Assembly: GCA_025677815.1 (NCBI GenBank)
Contig: JAIXMP010000001.1
Coordinates: 2,356,001-2,420,000 of the forward strand
Length of the DNA: 64,000 nucleotides
Reading direction: 5' to 3'
Origin: Phascolomyces articulosus
Lineage: Eukaryota; Mucoromycota; Mucoromycetes; Mucorales; Lichtheimiaceae
How positions within the stretch are numbered: the stretch's first letter is position 1; each line of letters starts with the position of its first letter. The notes below the pieces were generated by a model, which was given only the letters and a program-made list of their open reading frames with translations, did no database searches and was not told where the DNA came from. Below, in pieces: positions 35,325 through 46,304 of this stretch. The position numbers were made by a program, and so were the translations under genes.

Positions 35325-38262
35325 GCTGATTCGACAACGGCCACAGTATCTTGGAATGAATTGACAATAAAAGCAATGATAGCTGCAAATGCACTTGAAA
35401 ACAATTCAATGGATAAAGCCATTGAACATTCAACAACGTCAATTCAATTGCTACGCGATGGATTTATTAACCAACTCGAGGTCCCTACAAATGCTTGGGC
35501 AAAAACCAAGAACATTATGAAAGAACTCGAGGACGTGTTGAGAATGATTGATATTACACCTGAGTATCCCATGGCCTATCTTCATTCAAGCACAATATAT
35601 GGCAATCTAGGCTATCAAATATGCGCTATTAAAATTCTACAACAAGGTCTTGACAATGTATCACTTCAATATCCTCAGTATATGACGTGTCGACTTTATT
35701 GCTCGATACTTTCACGAGATTGTGTGTACTATTATTAACATGATACACGTGCTCACGTGTGTCGCATACTTGGCGCCATGCTATTAAGCACCATCCTTTT
35801 CGTTGGAAGACTTTTGATACATATTGACGGGGGTCAAGAAACTTTTAAGCTATTGCCTATTACCATATATCCAAGCACTCAATGTATCGGGTAAACGACG
35901 CTTTATTTTGACCCAGATTAAATTTATTCAAATGAGTCAGTTCTCTCGTCTTAGAGCATAGAGTATTACAGTTAGTTTGTTTGAAGTAGCAGTACCACAT
36001 AATATACAATGTTTCTTGGTTTTTTTCTCTGTTTAAGTATTCAGTATATGAACATTCATCCATTCAAGTACTAACTCGGATTATAATATTGAATTTTTTT
36101 ACACAGTGTAACCCTTAATTTTAAGATAGGACTTAGGTGGACTACAGGTAATAAGTAGTTTAATATAGTGAGCACCAGTAGTAATTAACGTATACTATAA
36201 CGATATATTTAATAAAATGGTCTTCAATTATTGTAGAAATTAGAAGACTTGTATTGAATTGATTAGATCAAGTGGTTAGATAAAATAAGGCTTTTTAATA
36301 AGCAATTGGATGGATATGAATTGTATCAAGAATATAAAACAAATATAATTATTCAATATTTGAGTGATCGAGGGATAAGAATGTTAATTTATTCTTTTAG
36401 TGAAATGTTCGATGATTATTTATTTCAGTTCAAAAATCCTGGCCTTTTATACTTTTTCCAAAGCAGCGCAGCAACCAATTATTCTTGGCAGAAGACAACT
36501 TGGCGAGGAATAATATCCAATCGTATTGCATATATAAATGGGACAGAAGGTTATTGGTTGGCCAAGATCCTTGGTAATAGAGAATAATGTTGAAAGTGAT
36601 GGGATAAACAAGAAGGTCGAGTAGGACCAAGAAGTAACATCATTTCACAATTAAAAATCTCAATATTGGATATCAAGGTCAGATTTAGGAACAATATGCA
36701 GGTTACACGATTATGGACGGATGCATGATCAATAAGTTGGTTGCGCGAGTGGAAAAAAAGGCCTTTGGCTTTATAGATTTCACTGCTATTTCTAATACAA
36801 AATAATGATAAAAATAAAAGGTACTGATGATAATAATAATATGACTGATATAAATAATAATAATGATATAGGAAAAAAATAAAATAAATTGAAATAAAAA
36901 TATATAAAAAGAAAGAGGAGAGTGGTAATCATTGAGGATTACAACAGGTCGTAATCACATATATCAAGGCATTATTGGGATCCTACCAAAAATTAGAAAT
37001 GCATTGAGAAGCCTAGTGTTTAGCGAAACTTTGGAAGAAGATAATGACACACCGCCACCTCTGACACTCAACTTGTTAACATGCCCTAACTTGAGAGCAT
37101 TTGTAAATTTCCAATGGTTTGCTGGATTATACCCATCTATTTCTTGTACAGCACAGTTGACAAATATTGTCATAACTTTTACAATTCGTGACAAAATGAC
37201 TAAATTGATGCCTACCGACGAAATAACTGCACTTATCCAACATTCCCCAGCACATGAACACATCTACCTTGATAATTGCAGCTGTTATGATTTGTTATCA
37301 ATAATTGATCAATGCTATCCAAAACTCAAGGAACTTTGGTTGAATAAGTCAAATACATGTGGCGATCAGTATATTCTATACCCTGCTGTGGGAAACAATG
37401 AAAAAAAATAACGAATGAAGCAACAATGGAACTACCGGTCTTACTATAAATGATGGCGGAGGTGCTGGGCTCAAACATCTTTTTCTCTGTGTTCACTACG
37501 CACTTTATATATATCCCCACGTTCACCATCAACGACGAGAGTAAGAACAACAATAACGCCATCAGCAACACATGAACAAAATATTCATTGACAGGATGAT
37601 TTCTTATCTACAGCTACCTTCACTATGACAGCCTAAAGTGAAGCATATTACATATTCAACAGGAAACAAATCTAAATCAAGCCCATACTGGAAGCACTAC
37701 TGCGACACGACTGCTTGAACAAAGCTCAAATGAATCGAATTCGTCACTATTTATATTCTTCAAAGACGCTCATCAGGAAGATGGAATAACGAACTATATA
37801 GGTGGCGCTATTATAGGATTAGAACTTTAGGCGTATTTCAAATTGGAAGAATTAACCATTCCTATTGGATCAAACCTATATAATCGATTCGACATGTCAC
37901 CTTCGACCTGTTTGAGTAGTTACTTTTCGTCATTGATTTATTTGGAATTGAAAGAATATCATGGAATAAATGATGAATTCTTTCATACCACAACTCGTAT
38001 TCGAACACTCGAGTATTTCTCCATCGAAGATTTTCATTCAATGACAACACTTCCTGGTTTGATTGAATATACAAGACTGTTAGCACAACTTTCTCGCCTA
38101 AAAGATGTTACGCTAGTTTGTATAGAACTTGACGATGCGGCAGTACGAAATCTTTCCTTGAGTAAAAGTATTACCAATGTAATATTTATGGATGTTTGTG
38201 TGAGTGAACAAGCTTTGGAATATTTACGTGGTCATGGAATACCTAATGCTGATGTACAATGA
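35325..38262 (+). pseudogene. Broken TPR / F-box / LRR-type gene
   Basis: Four plus-strand coding pieces in order look like one former F-box protein of the type common in moulds. Piece 1 (about 35325-35738) is a TPR-like N-terminus: SWNELTIKAMIAANALENNS, ELEDVLRMIDITPEYPMAYL and AIKILQQGLDNV; the codon where ATG would be expected is in a TAG context. Piece 2 (36306-36587) includes LSDRGIRMLIYSFSEMFDDY. Piece 3 (36932-37411) has LTCPNLRAFVNFQWF and DQCYPKLKELWLNKS, leucine-rich-repeat like. Piece 4 (37843-38262) has LSSYFSSLIYLELKEYHGIN and LSRLKDVTLVCIELDDAAVR, ending in a stop. Gaps between pieces contain stops in all frames and no tidy introns; the F-box itself is not readable. Could be a poorly spliced gene, but decay is more likely. 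Confidence 0.55.
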
Positions 38263-38544
38263 TATGAACAAGCTATCTTTTTTGTGCTGTTGTTAAAATG
38301 ATTGCTAATAATAGCTGCAAAACGAATAAATACCCTTTCCCTTCCTCTTTCAGTTTCTTTTGTGCTTTTATATAGTATAACGCGAAAAATATCAAAAAAA
38401 AAAAAAGTTGACAAAACATATCATTTTAGTATATACACGAACACTTATTCAGAATGAAGTTAAACATTTTTTGTATTATACATAAAATTACAGTCATATC
38501 AGTTGGTAGAACTTGGCCGGTTTTGCATCTATAATATCTATTCC

Positions 38545-38860
38545 GTACCCATCAATAGATTCCAATATCACAAACCACTTTTCCACTTGTCAAAGTAAGA
38601 CAAATATAAACGGAAGCAAATATTATTCCAACGATAAGCGATCCTATGTTCACAAACAATAGTAAATTGTCGTGATATGATATTGCTATTTCGTAATTAT
38701 TGATAGCTCTGCGGTTGGTACTGCTGTGAACCTTGTCATTCCAGTAGAAATCATAATGCGACTTTTTTTGTCACCACCGATTTGTTTTTGGGTACTTGTT
38801 AGATCTCCAGATGAAATGCTGAGATCATCTTCGTACGAAAATGTATGATTTGTATCTTTT
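38545..38860 (-). pseudogene. Frameshifted coding remnant with one membrane segment
   Basis: Minus-strand pieces in order: NHTFSYEDDLSISSGDLTST then QKQIGGDKK; after a shift at a run of seven A, SHYDFYWNDKVHSSTNRRAI then NNYEIAISYHDNLLLFVNIG and SLIVGIIFASVYICLTLTSG; after a second shift at a run of four A, KWFVILESIDGYGIDIIDAK then PAKFYQLI and a stop. Both frame changes fall on A homopolymers. That could be pseudogene decay or homopolymer length error in the assembly. Unknown family; single-pass membrane protein if real. Confidence 0.4.
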
Positions 38861-39789
38861 TGTTACAATTGAAGACAAATAAGTGAGTATGTAACGCTTA
38901 AGGAGGGATGGGATCTAGTCTTTAAATTTCCTCTTCCTATTACAATAATAATAATCTAGAGTTATTATAAGAACAATGACGATACTGCTACTACTCGATC
39001 ATACTAGAAATATAATAGCATGAACTTATGTCCTGAACTCTTCACTGAATATAATTTTAATAATAATACAATTAAAAATAAGAAAGTCGACTTTCTTTTG
39101 ATATATAGCTACCAGTATTAATATTATGTCGTTTTTAACAACAAAATTCACACACAACCCTATTTTATAAGTCAACATATTGCCATGAACAGGTAACCAT
39201 ATAATTCATAATTTTTGTCACGAGATTTGGGCTTGTTTTTTCCTCTGTTATTTTTCTACTATTAGAAAGTATAATATGATAAAATCACTCTTCTAAGAGG
39301 CGCAGGATATTTCACACGGTGGCGAAATAAGGGTTGAGGTTGATAAGATGCAAAAGTTTACATATTATAGGTTATTCAATAGAAGAAGAGTGATGTACTA
39401 CTATGAAACTAAATAAAGCTTATATAATGAATCAGATACGCAAGGCCCCAATAAAGCCTTACCACTACTATCATCTTAGTATACAGTAACATGTAAGTTT
39501 TCTTAAAAAAACTAAAAAACCAATTTTCTTTAAAAAGGAAAATCATGCGATACATATCTTGCTATGAAATTGTATATAATACAGCATTATCTTTTGCTTA
39601 TTTGTAAATGAAATCCAAGATGCTGCTTTTGTGTTGTGAGAATAAGAGAATGTGTACAGAACAAAAAGAAAACGGAAGGAGTTTGGTGTTATTATCATAT
39701 GGTGTCGGATGAAGCTTGATTACACAATGTCACCCGATCTACACACAGGTATCTTACCCATCAAACCTTGTTTTATTTTTAGCTTTTTT

Positions 39790-40242
39790 TCCCCAAAGGC
39801 CCTTGTCATGTTTAGAGGGCAGTGAGGATGATGATGACATTACAAACAACGATTGGAATGATATAGCACTAGTCAAGCATGAAAAAAAATCACCAAGGTC
39901 GATAAACAAAAATCGACTCTTCATCACGTGGTGGAAACGATGATGAATATTAAAAGACATTACCCCGTTATACTATGGAAATATAATTTAGGGTCGCAAA
40001 AAGTAAACTCTAATATACTAACTAGACACTGTCATTGTTTATTATACTTATTTACAGGGTTTTTCCCGATGTATGGCAGAGGTTTTTTTTTTTTTTTGGT
40101 ACGTGTGATTCTTCGAGTTGGCGAAGGAGTTATTGAGAACCTACGATTGTTGGTAGAATCCGTAAATCTTACTTGGGAAGCCGTAATTGTTATATTTTGG
40201 CTGTGGCTAGTGCTCATGTTCTTAATTCATAATCTTCTTTAA
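39790..40242 (+). pseudogene. Membrane-protein gene remnant (copy A of an inverted pair)
   Basis: Plus-strand exon-like pieces: GSEDDDDITNNDWNDIALVK then HEKKSPRSINKNRLF, and in another frame NIKRHYPVILWKYNLGSQK up to a donor. A textbook intron follows at 40003-40057: GTAAAC donor, TACTAAC branch site, TTTACAG acceptor. The next exon reads LVRVILRVGEGVIENLRLLV then ESVNLTWEAVIVIFWLWLVL, ending MFLIHNLL and stop, but its frame fits the upstream exon only if the 15-T run were one base longer. A diverged inverted copy lies at 41587-41705, which shows this is a duplicated sequence. Confidence 0.45.
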
Positions 40243-40389
40243 CACAAAATTTTCTCAGCAAGAATGTACACCTACTTCATTATTGCATGTTAAAAGAATA
40301 TCTTCGTTGCTAAAGGTGATGGGACCGGTAATAATATATGAAGTAAATATTATTTGGACCAAACCTTTAATATAATATTAATATATTTA

Positions 40390-41180
40390 TTACTGTAGAG
40401 ATATCTAATACCATCAAAGAGTTCGCTTCACTAATGAAAAGAAAACCTTGGTATATACAGCAAAAGAGCTATTGGTCGTTTAATCGTAGTGCTTGCAAAA
40501 CAATGCAAGGATGCTGGCTCCCTTAAAGCATGAAAAATCTGTTTTTATTAAAGCGATTGACGAAGCTGCTTAATCTCATAACGTTAAAATTGCAAGGAAC
40601 AATTAATATTGTTGTATTAATCAAAACACTATAATAGCAATAAAAAGAAGAGCTTTCTCATATATAGGTAAAAAGTCACCTTTCATAGAAAATGGTAGAG
40701 AAAAAGTCCAAAATTAAATAGCTACCTCCCTCTTCTACCACCACTAGTTCTGTATGTCGAAAGATTCCTCTTTTGGAGAGAAACCGTCAATGATTGAAAT
40801 AGTTAGATAAATTTATACTCAACAAATGGACAGTTAGACAAAAGTCACTATGAGTGTCGGATGGAACCAAGGACAAACTCACAAATCAAGGTATACCGTT
40901 GAATTACACTGTTTAACAAGAAAAATATGTTTGGTATAAGTTGTCTATGTACAAACAGTAAGTATAAACATTTGGTTTGATATGGTTGATTTCATAATTC
41001 AAATCTTTTGCAGCCTTCTTCTCATTCTTTAAGTGTTTTTTTGTGAGCCCTGCCCAGTCATTAATTGTCGATATTAACGATGCAAATTACAAAGATATAT
41101 TCTCAAAAGAAGTACTGGATGAAATGGAAGATTGCTTGGAATCCCTTTATTTTCCCGGTCGATGGTGATATTAATGAAAA
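40390..41180 (+). pseudogene. Decayed plus-strand coding pieces, unidentified
   Basis: After a TACTGTAG acceptor near 40405 comes EISNTIKEFASLMKRKPW. Around 40465-40580, in two frames, come RAIGRLIVVLAKQCKDAGSL and KHEKSVFIKAIDEAA. At about 40850 an ATG reads MSVGWNQGQTHKS up to a GTATACC donor. After a TTTTGCAG acceptor near 41013 comes SPAQSLIVDINDANYKDIFS then KEVLDEMEDCLESLYFPGRW and a stop. The composition and splice-like borders suggest one or more former genes; no family recognised. Confidence 0.35.
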
Positions 41181-41586
41181 CCTCAAAGAATAAAGCAAGT
41201 TAGTCGGTTGAATATGAAGAAAAAACAGGATTATAGAAGTACTTTTAACATTATTTCTTATTGATTTATCTTCATATTTATTATAAATAGAAAATAGTCA
41301 GTGAAGGCTACTATAACCAGTTAATTTCGCAAAACATGTCCCAAAGATAGCTTAATGATTATGTTTTTGGCATCAGTTATCGAGATGTTTTTGCAATTCT
41401 TAAAAAAAACAAGTATTGACACTGACGGAAACAGATAAGTAGTACGGTCTATTTGTATTTGTTCAAAAAGTCTTTAATACAACAAAAGATATATGAGCCA
41501 TTCATTAGTATAACCCTATGTTTCACGCATTTCCCTTGTAGTTTAACTAACATTGATCAATATTTTGTAAACCAGGAACAAGGAAT

Positions 41587-41705
41587 CTAGCCACAGTCCA
41601 AAATAAAATACTGCTTGCCACGTAAGATTTACGGATTCTACCAACAATCACAGGCCCTCGCTAACACGCACCAAAGGAAAAAAAAAAGCCCCGCCGTACA
41701 TTAGG
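41587..41705 (-). repeat. Inverted copy B of the 40.07-40.21 kb sequence
   Basis: Reverse complement of this segment aligns with 40066-40210. A 28-bp block is identical (41622-41649 against 40145-40172) and CTGTGGCTAG is shared at 41587-41596 and 40201-40210. Both encode an LLVESVNLTW peptide in the same orientation. The copies are about 1.4 kb apart and inverted. Confidence 0.7.
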
Positions 41706-41721
41706 TATGCTGTTAGACTCC

Positions 41722-41985
41722 TCTGCCAAATGTCGTAAGTTTTTTTTGTGATTTTTAGCTGAGTACTACTACGCTTTCTTTAATTTTTTTTTCTCACGTA
41801 TTAAATAGAAGGTTTTCTATTATTATGGATGGGAATGATTATATGTTCTCGATTCAATACATTTCGTTCTGATGCAAAAATCAGCAATGGGGTTTTCTCC
41901 AATGATCATATACTTTCCATCATCATCACAATAGAATTATAGATCTGGACCATTTATCTTTGACATCTAATTCATTAAAAAAAGT
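41722..41985 (+). pseudogene. Decayed partial duplicate of the HPC2 3' end
   Basis: The segment follows the HPC2 sequence around 34350-34590 in order: CTCTGCCAAA then a GTCGTAAGTTTT donor, a TTTTTAGCTGAGTA block that HPC2 carries inside its last intron, an intron end, a short exon start, and TTCGTTCTGATGCAAA with TCAG. Frames are destroyed by indels and stops. Because intron sequence is retained, this is a DNA-level duplication, not a retrocopy. It lies about 7.4 kb downstream in the same orientation. Confidence 0.7.
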
Positions 41986-42842
41986 ATTCTAGAATATGGG
42001 CCAACCATATGAAAAAGCACCCTTCAATCGTGCATCCATCTGGGCGAGAGAAAAACAGTAAAGAGTAGAGGCACGTCACCTTTCACAACATTAAGAAGAC
42101 AGAGTAGTGGAAGCACAAGTATCACTTACTCTTCTTTTTTTAGATACCACATGGTTTTACATCACTCATTACTGTTGTATGATATGAAATCTTTGAAATA
42201 AACCAGTCTGATAATATTAGTAAGCTCTATACTACTACGTAATAATTTATCGGAAGAAAGGTACCCAAGCTATTTTTTTGGGGTGGTCTGATGCCCAGAT
42301 CAAAAGAGATTTAAAACAAACTGTCACAAAGAGAGTAACTGTATCTAAGTTACACGCACACATTACATACTGTAAAAAAAATGCGTAACTGTGTGATGAT
42401 AATAGTGATTGATGTTTGCATAATAATTATTATTTTTTTTTGTTCAAGATTCTATTCTTCTTTTTTACGCTTGCTGTTTATTAATGTCTCTCTCTTTCTA
42501 TCTATTGATAATAATAATAGAAATTGCTGAGTCGCCCATCGTCATTATAATGCCATCATCACATCAAGGATTATTTATTCACATAAATAGTGTATATATA
42601 TATATATTCTCGGAACTGAATTCATTTGTACCACGCTCCTTTGTTGTTGTGTTTCTATTATTAAATCTATCTTTTTTTTTGGCTTTTGTTTTGAGGAAAA
42701 GATAATTAAGTCATTCGGATCAATGATGATAGTATGACGACATTCGTGCATTCTTGTTGGTTGTTGATTATTAATTTAAGATGATGATGAAGAAGAAGAA
42801 GCAATAAAAAATAAAAATAAGAAAACCTGTTCAGGAAATATA

Positions 42843-43001
42843 TTCGCGCGAACAAGTCCTAAAGTATTATTCATAATACACTCGCGCAAATAAATTCCTA
42901 TAGGATGGTTATATTCTTGACAAATGGCTGTTGTTGGTCATGATTCATTTTCTTCGCGCGAATAAATACCTAATGATGGTTTCTCATTCACTTCGCGCGA
43001 A
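42843..43001. promoter_or_regulatory. Cluster of CG-rich palindromes TTCGCGCGAA
   Basis: Perfect TTCGCGCGAA at 42843-42852, 42953-42962 and 42992-43001, plus CTCGCGCAAA at 42881-42890. Most are followed within 5-10 bases by CCTA, so the repeat unit is longer than the palindrome. Two pairs share a 39-bp spacing. A fifth, CTCGCGCGAA, starts two bases after the glutaredoxin stop at 46306-46315. CG steps are otherwise rare here. The core resembles an E2F-type half site (TTTCGCGC) on both strands. No gene is recognised next to the cluster. Confidence 0.5.
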
Positions 43002-45372
43002 TGAGACCAACTACCATGGAGTGGGTATGTTGAACAATAATGTGGGGTGATTTTTTTTTTTTTTTTGAAAAATCGAACAATGAAATTACTACCTAAGGGA
43101 TGCAATAACAACGTCAATGTAGGAATCAATAGAATGGAATTAAAACAGTAGTTTAATATAAATTAAATTATTATTATAATCAAACATCAACAACACATTT
43201 TCTATGTATATGGCTGTATGTATAACTCAATCAATCAATTATATCATCTTTATGGAATTGAAAGATTCATCAAGATTATTATTTAATAATTATAGTTCAA
43301 GTTTATTATATATCCTGAAACAACCCACCTAGTATATTTATATATATTCCAATCAATAGCGATATAATAAATCATAACTTTAATTTAGGATGACGGGTCT
43401 AAATCAGATTATTGACTATAGAAACTCCTTTTTTTGTATTCTTTACCAATAGTGAATAAAGCATGTCACAACTTGAAATGAGAGGAGAGAGAGATCCACG
43501 TTTATTATTTTTCTAGGAGTAAGGTGATTGGATACAGTTAAAATGTTCATAAATTGAATTATTTAGACATGTATTATCATCATGCAGCATATAAAACAGC
43601 CTTTCTTGTAAATCAACTATTACTAATATAAAATCTCTCATCTTCTCTCCTGAGTCGTCTTCTCCATCTATTACATATTTCATTATTGTATCTATATAAA
43701 AAAATCATCGGAAGGCTATCTCCGCGAAAAACCATCTAACCTTTCTCTTCTTCTTCCATACTTCTTATAGAATACCTCAATTGTTCATGGAAGTAGTAGT
43801 AACATGTTTAAACATAAATTGTATTCATGAACAACAACGAGATTATACCCCCTTTATAGACTCTGTTTTAATGAATGAATGAATAGTTTAGAAGAGTAAA
43901 AGCTAATACAGTCACTTATAACCCAGACAAGGACACATTTTTTTATTAAAGATGTGTTTATGATGTTAAGATATTCATTCCATTAGTACGGGTCCTGCTG
44001 CGTAAAAAATCGTTTCTTCAATTTATTATTTACAAGGGGGAGGAAACGAAAAAAAAAGGGAAAGATATGCCCGATGTTTCTTTTTGTGTAATTTTAGTTG
44101 CGCGCCGCGCGCGACATGTTTCACTGTGTGCAAGGTGATAAAAAAAGAAGAATAAAGTAATCTAAACAAATTTGCTCAAGTATGTGTAAGGTGTACATTG
44201 TATTACTCACCTACCCTTTATATCCACCTTTTCGACAAACTACCATTTTAATATAAAACAACAAATCCATCCATTTGGAGAAGATGACTTTTTGTGTTAT
44301 TATTCTAAATTATGTTTATATATATTGATTGTTTATATTTTAGATTTCACATGATATATATTATTAATAAGAATATAAAGTGATCGATGGATTTTGTAGG
44401 TGGATGATATAAATATATAAGATAATAATAAAAATAGAATGGATAATATGATCATCTTTAAAAAAAAAGAGAGAGACATCAATAATAACATCGTCATCTG
44501 CCTAGGATGAATTGCTTTTTTTCTTTGTTAAAATAAAAAAAAAGGTTCATAACTTTAAATTTCTTGATAGACTTAAACTATTTTTGAATAATTTTATACA
44601 AGACAGAAAAAAGAGTGGCAGAATGCGCAGTTACTACGCCATTTTTCTTACTACTTTTATTAAGAAAGTTCTTGTATTAATGAATAATATAAAGTGAAGA
44701 CATGTAAAAAAGAAGAATCATACGCCACAATCCAATTTAGATAAATTTAAGTTACTTGCCATATTTCATTTTCCTCATTCCACCAACCACACTTCTACTA
44801 TACACCACTACAGTATATATTATAATACAGTTTATGTCTATTATGTAGATCGAATAAATCCCTCTCCATATTTGTGATACGCATATTGGAACAATAAGAG
44901 AAACAACGGATAATTGGCAACTGTTGAAGGAAAAAGATACAGTGATAGGGACGATAGAAAGAAATGAAAGAAGACTCGATTTTACAGTGATGACGACAGA
45001 ACGTTATGTGATTTTTTGACTTATCGTACCATATTTTATTTTTAACTTGAAACATTTCATAATTATAACTAAAATCAAATGGTGTAACTACTATGGATAA
45101 TATATCTCTATTCATCATTAGAAATCCATCCCATCGGCACTTTTGACCGAAGAATACGATAAAAAGAAATTGTCAAAAAGAAAAATTGTTGCGTAGTCAT
45201 TGACAAGTCAAACATGATTATCGTAGGTGTAGTTATTCGTTACACATTCTATGAAAGAATAACACTAGCCACTATCCTGAATAAAATGTAACAAAAAAAA
45301 AGCAGGGTAACTCCTCCAAGGAAAATTCAAATGGATAAGAACCCAATCCAATTGATTCATATACCCCACGTC

Positions 45373-45375
<3 letters not shown>

Positions 45376-45400
<25 letters not shown>
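45376..45400. repeat. GCC trinucleotide repeat
   Basis: About eight GCC units in AT-rich intergenic DNA upstream of the glutaredoxin gene, followed by ACC units. Confidence 0.8.
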
Positions 45401-45403
<3 letters not shown>

Positions 45404-45605
45404 ACAATGACACACATCATTATTAAAAATAACTTTTTATCAAATTGTGAATTACTCCAAATAACTCATATTGATTGCATGAGATAATCACCCAAAAAAT
45501 ATGCGTAGTAGCATTAATAGTAGATTTGAGATGGGAGATTTTTAACTCAGAATTAAAACTTTCTATGGTGTTTTTTGGGGAATCCATTTTCACAACAGCC
45601 AAAAG

Positions 45606-46304
45606 ATGTTGGAAACTTTACTTTCTTTTTTTCGTTCTAAGCCTCTAACAGCAGAAGAAATGGCCACCCTTGAACAATTTGTCGATGATGCTATCAAGAA
45701 TAACACCATTGCAGTTTTCTCCAAGAGTTACTGTCGTAAGCTCTATCTTTTATTTTCTTATTCTCTTTATTTCCTATTACTTGCGTTTTTTTCAATCTTG
45801 AAAAAAAAAAAAAAAAAAGAAATGTGATTGCGTGTCGAATACGTCTTGCTAGTGGGAGTCAAGGGGTGGGGGGAGGAAGTTTTGCTGATTATTTTTTTGT
45901 GTAAAATATATTTTCTATTTTTTAACTTTTTGTATTGCAGCTTATTGTGCACGCGCGAAAAAGTTGTTAAAAGACCTTGGACTAGAGTTCTTTGTCATTG
46001 AATTGGATAAAGAAGGTAAATGAAGAAGTGGTTTTGCGGGTTATACAGTACCAGAACCATGGATGTTGTGCAACACGATATGAACAACATGGTTGGAAGA
46101 AGATCTCATATTCTTCAAACTATACTAATAATAAAAATGTTATATTATATAGCCAACGGAGCTGCTATTCAAGACTATCTCCAAAAGAAGACGGGACAAC
46201 GTACTGTACCCAATATCTTTATTAAAGAGGAACACATTGGCGGGTGTGATGATTTATTCGCCGCCAAATCCAGTGGTAAACTTGACAAGCTTTTGACGGC
46301 TTGA
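45606..46304 (+). CDS. GRX1: Dithiol glutaredoxin (CPYC type)
   Basis: Glutathione-dependent thiol-disulfide oxidoreductase. Exons 45606-45735, 45941-46015 and 46153-46304 give 118 residues, about 15 longer than the minimal yeast Grx1 because of the extension [18 protein letters not shown]. The active site CPYC (residues 43-46) is split by intron 1. The cis-proline loop RTVPNIFI and the glutathione-contact motif GGCDDL are intact. The C-terminus, [11 protein letters not shown], is normal. The leader is not a clear mitochondrial presequence (one Arg, one Lys, two Glu), so cytosolic location is likelier. The 3' flank carries a CTCGCGCGAA motif directly after the stop. Intron 1 includes a run of about 20 A. 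Confidence 0.93.

Larger units (their letters stand above)
38263..45605. other. 7.3 kb gene-poor region with decayed fragments
   Basis: No intact gene is seen. It holds a frameshifted minus-strand fragment (38545-38860), a plus-strand membrane-protein remnant (39790-40242) and its inverted copy (41587-41705), other plus-strand fragments (40390-41180), a decayed copy of the HPC2 3' end (41722-41985), CG-rich palindromes (42843-43001), a CG-only run near 44100-44114 and a GCC repeat at about 45376. An open minus frame at 44798-45118 has no support. Confidence 0.5.

Noticed and set aside
39754..39960. Minus-strand 68-codon frame
   Set aside because: The plus strand of the same DNA has a better acidic protein-like frame and is followed by a perfect plus-strand intron with TACTAAC.
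42484..42705. 73-codon ATG frame rich in Ile/Phe
   Set aside because: Composition reflects AT/T-rich DNA; no homology, no splice partners.
44798..45118. 106-codon minus-strand open frame
   Set aside because: No domain, no splice or promoter context; length is possible by chance, and neighbouring sequence is non-coding.
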